DNA of 23,684 nucleotides, from positions 1-23,684 of the forward strand of contig CAKOXG010000020.1 in NCBI GenBank assembly GCA_934130025.1. The letters run 5' to 3'. The number at the start of each line of letters is the position of its first letter. Position 1 is the stretch's first letter. The position numbers and the translations under genes were made by a program. Below are positions 23,631 to 23,684 of this stretch, piece by piece. Below the pieces are notes generated by a model, which worked only from the letters and a program-made list of their open reading frames with translations, ran no database searches and was not told where the DNA came from. The stretch comes from an uncultured Clostridia bacterium. Its GTDB lineage: Bacteria > Bacillota > Clostridia > TANB77 > CAG-508.

Positions 23631-23684
23631 CTATTCCTTATTATTATTTTCTTCTACAATATCCTTAATCTCTTTTAATTTCTC
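23631..23684 (-). CDS. C-terminal end of an unidentified gene (runs off right edge)
   Basis: Seventeen codons, EKLKEIKDIVEENNNKE, and a TAG stop enter from the right edge in the same direction as the neighbours. The text is a charged, helix-like tail, consistent with a real gene end but too short to identify. About 100 bp of non-coding DNA follows before the hydrolase promoter. Confidence 0.45.
   Translation of the reverse strand, partial: EKLKEIKDIVEENNNKE

Overview
The window is about 23.7 kb of AT-rich DNA (roughly 28-30% G+C by eye) with strong GGAGG-type ribosome binding sites, TTGACA/TATAAT promoters, T-tract terminators, an HMGH-type ValRS and a prepilin-like N-terminus of a kind common in Clostridia. 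I infer a Gram-positive Bacillota, most likely an uncultured gut-type clostridium. No tRNA, rRNA, transposase or CRISPR array was seen. All genes but one lie on the minus strand.

Left part (1-2950). The start of a TetR-C-domain-like protein runs off the left edge. Next come a 3'-truncated ZIP metal transporter, an ftsZ whose protein ends at the GTPase core with no C-terminal tail, and a HAD phosphatase with its own promoter.

Type III toxin-antitoxin locus (2902-3779). A ToxN/AbiQ-family endoribonuclease gene is preceded by a promoter, three tandem 51-nt repeats (the antitoxin RNA) and an intrinsic terminator. Each repeat can fold as an H-type pseudoknot with an extra hairpin, and base changes between repeats compensate one another. 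This is the most striking system in the window.

Efflux/secretion module (3876-9006). A TetR regulator (the only plus-strand gene) faces an operon for an RND/MMPL transporter and a secreted xxxLxxG heptad-repeat protein. Three near-identical 13-bp palindromes sit on the two promoters, which suggests autoregulated repression.

Surface protein (9080-11381). One gene with its own promoter encodes a prepilin-like N-terminus, an Ig/Fn3-like domain, a formylglycine-generating-enzyme-like domain and a C-terminal ricin-type lectin domain.

Long operon (23526 down to 11437). The order is alpha/beta hydrolase, dGTPase-like HD protein, polA, lytic transglycosylase, GLUG-repeat surface protein, galE, LacX-like aldose epimerase, a 63-residue membrane protein and valS. 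Gaps are 16-32 bp and a promoter is visible only before the first gene. It mixes nucleotide/DNA metabolism, envelope functions, UDP-galactose synthesis and translation. Two oddities lie in it: the GLUG protein is separated from its membrane anchor by a frameshift, and valS carries a 114-bp in-frame, GC-rich, palindrome-bearing insertion between direct repeats. A 17-codon tail of another gene enters at the right edge.
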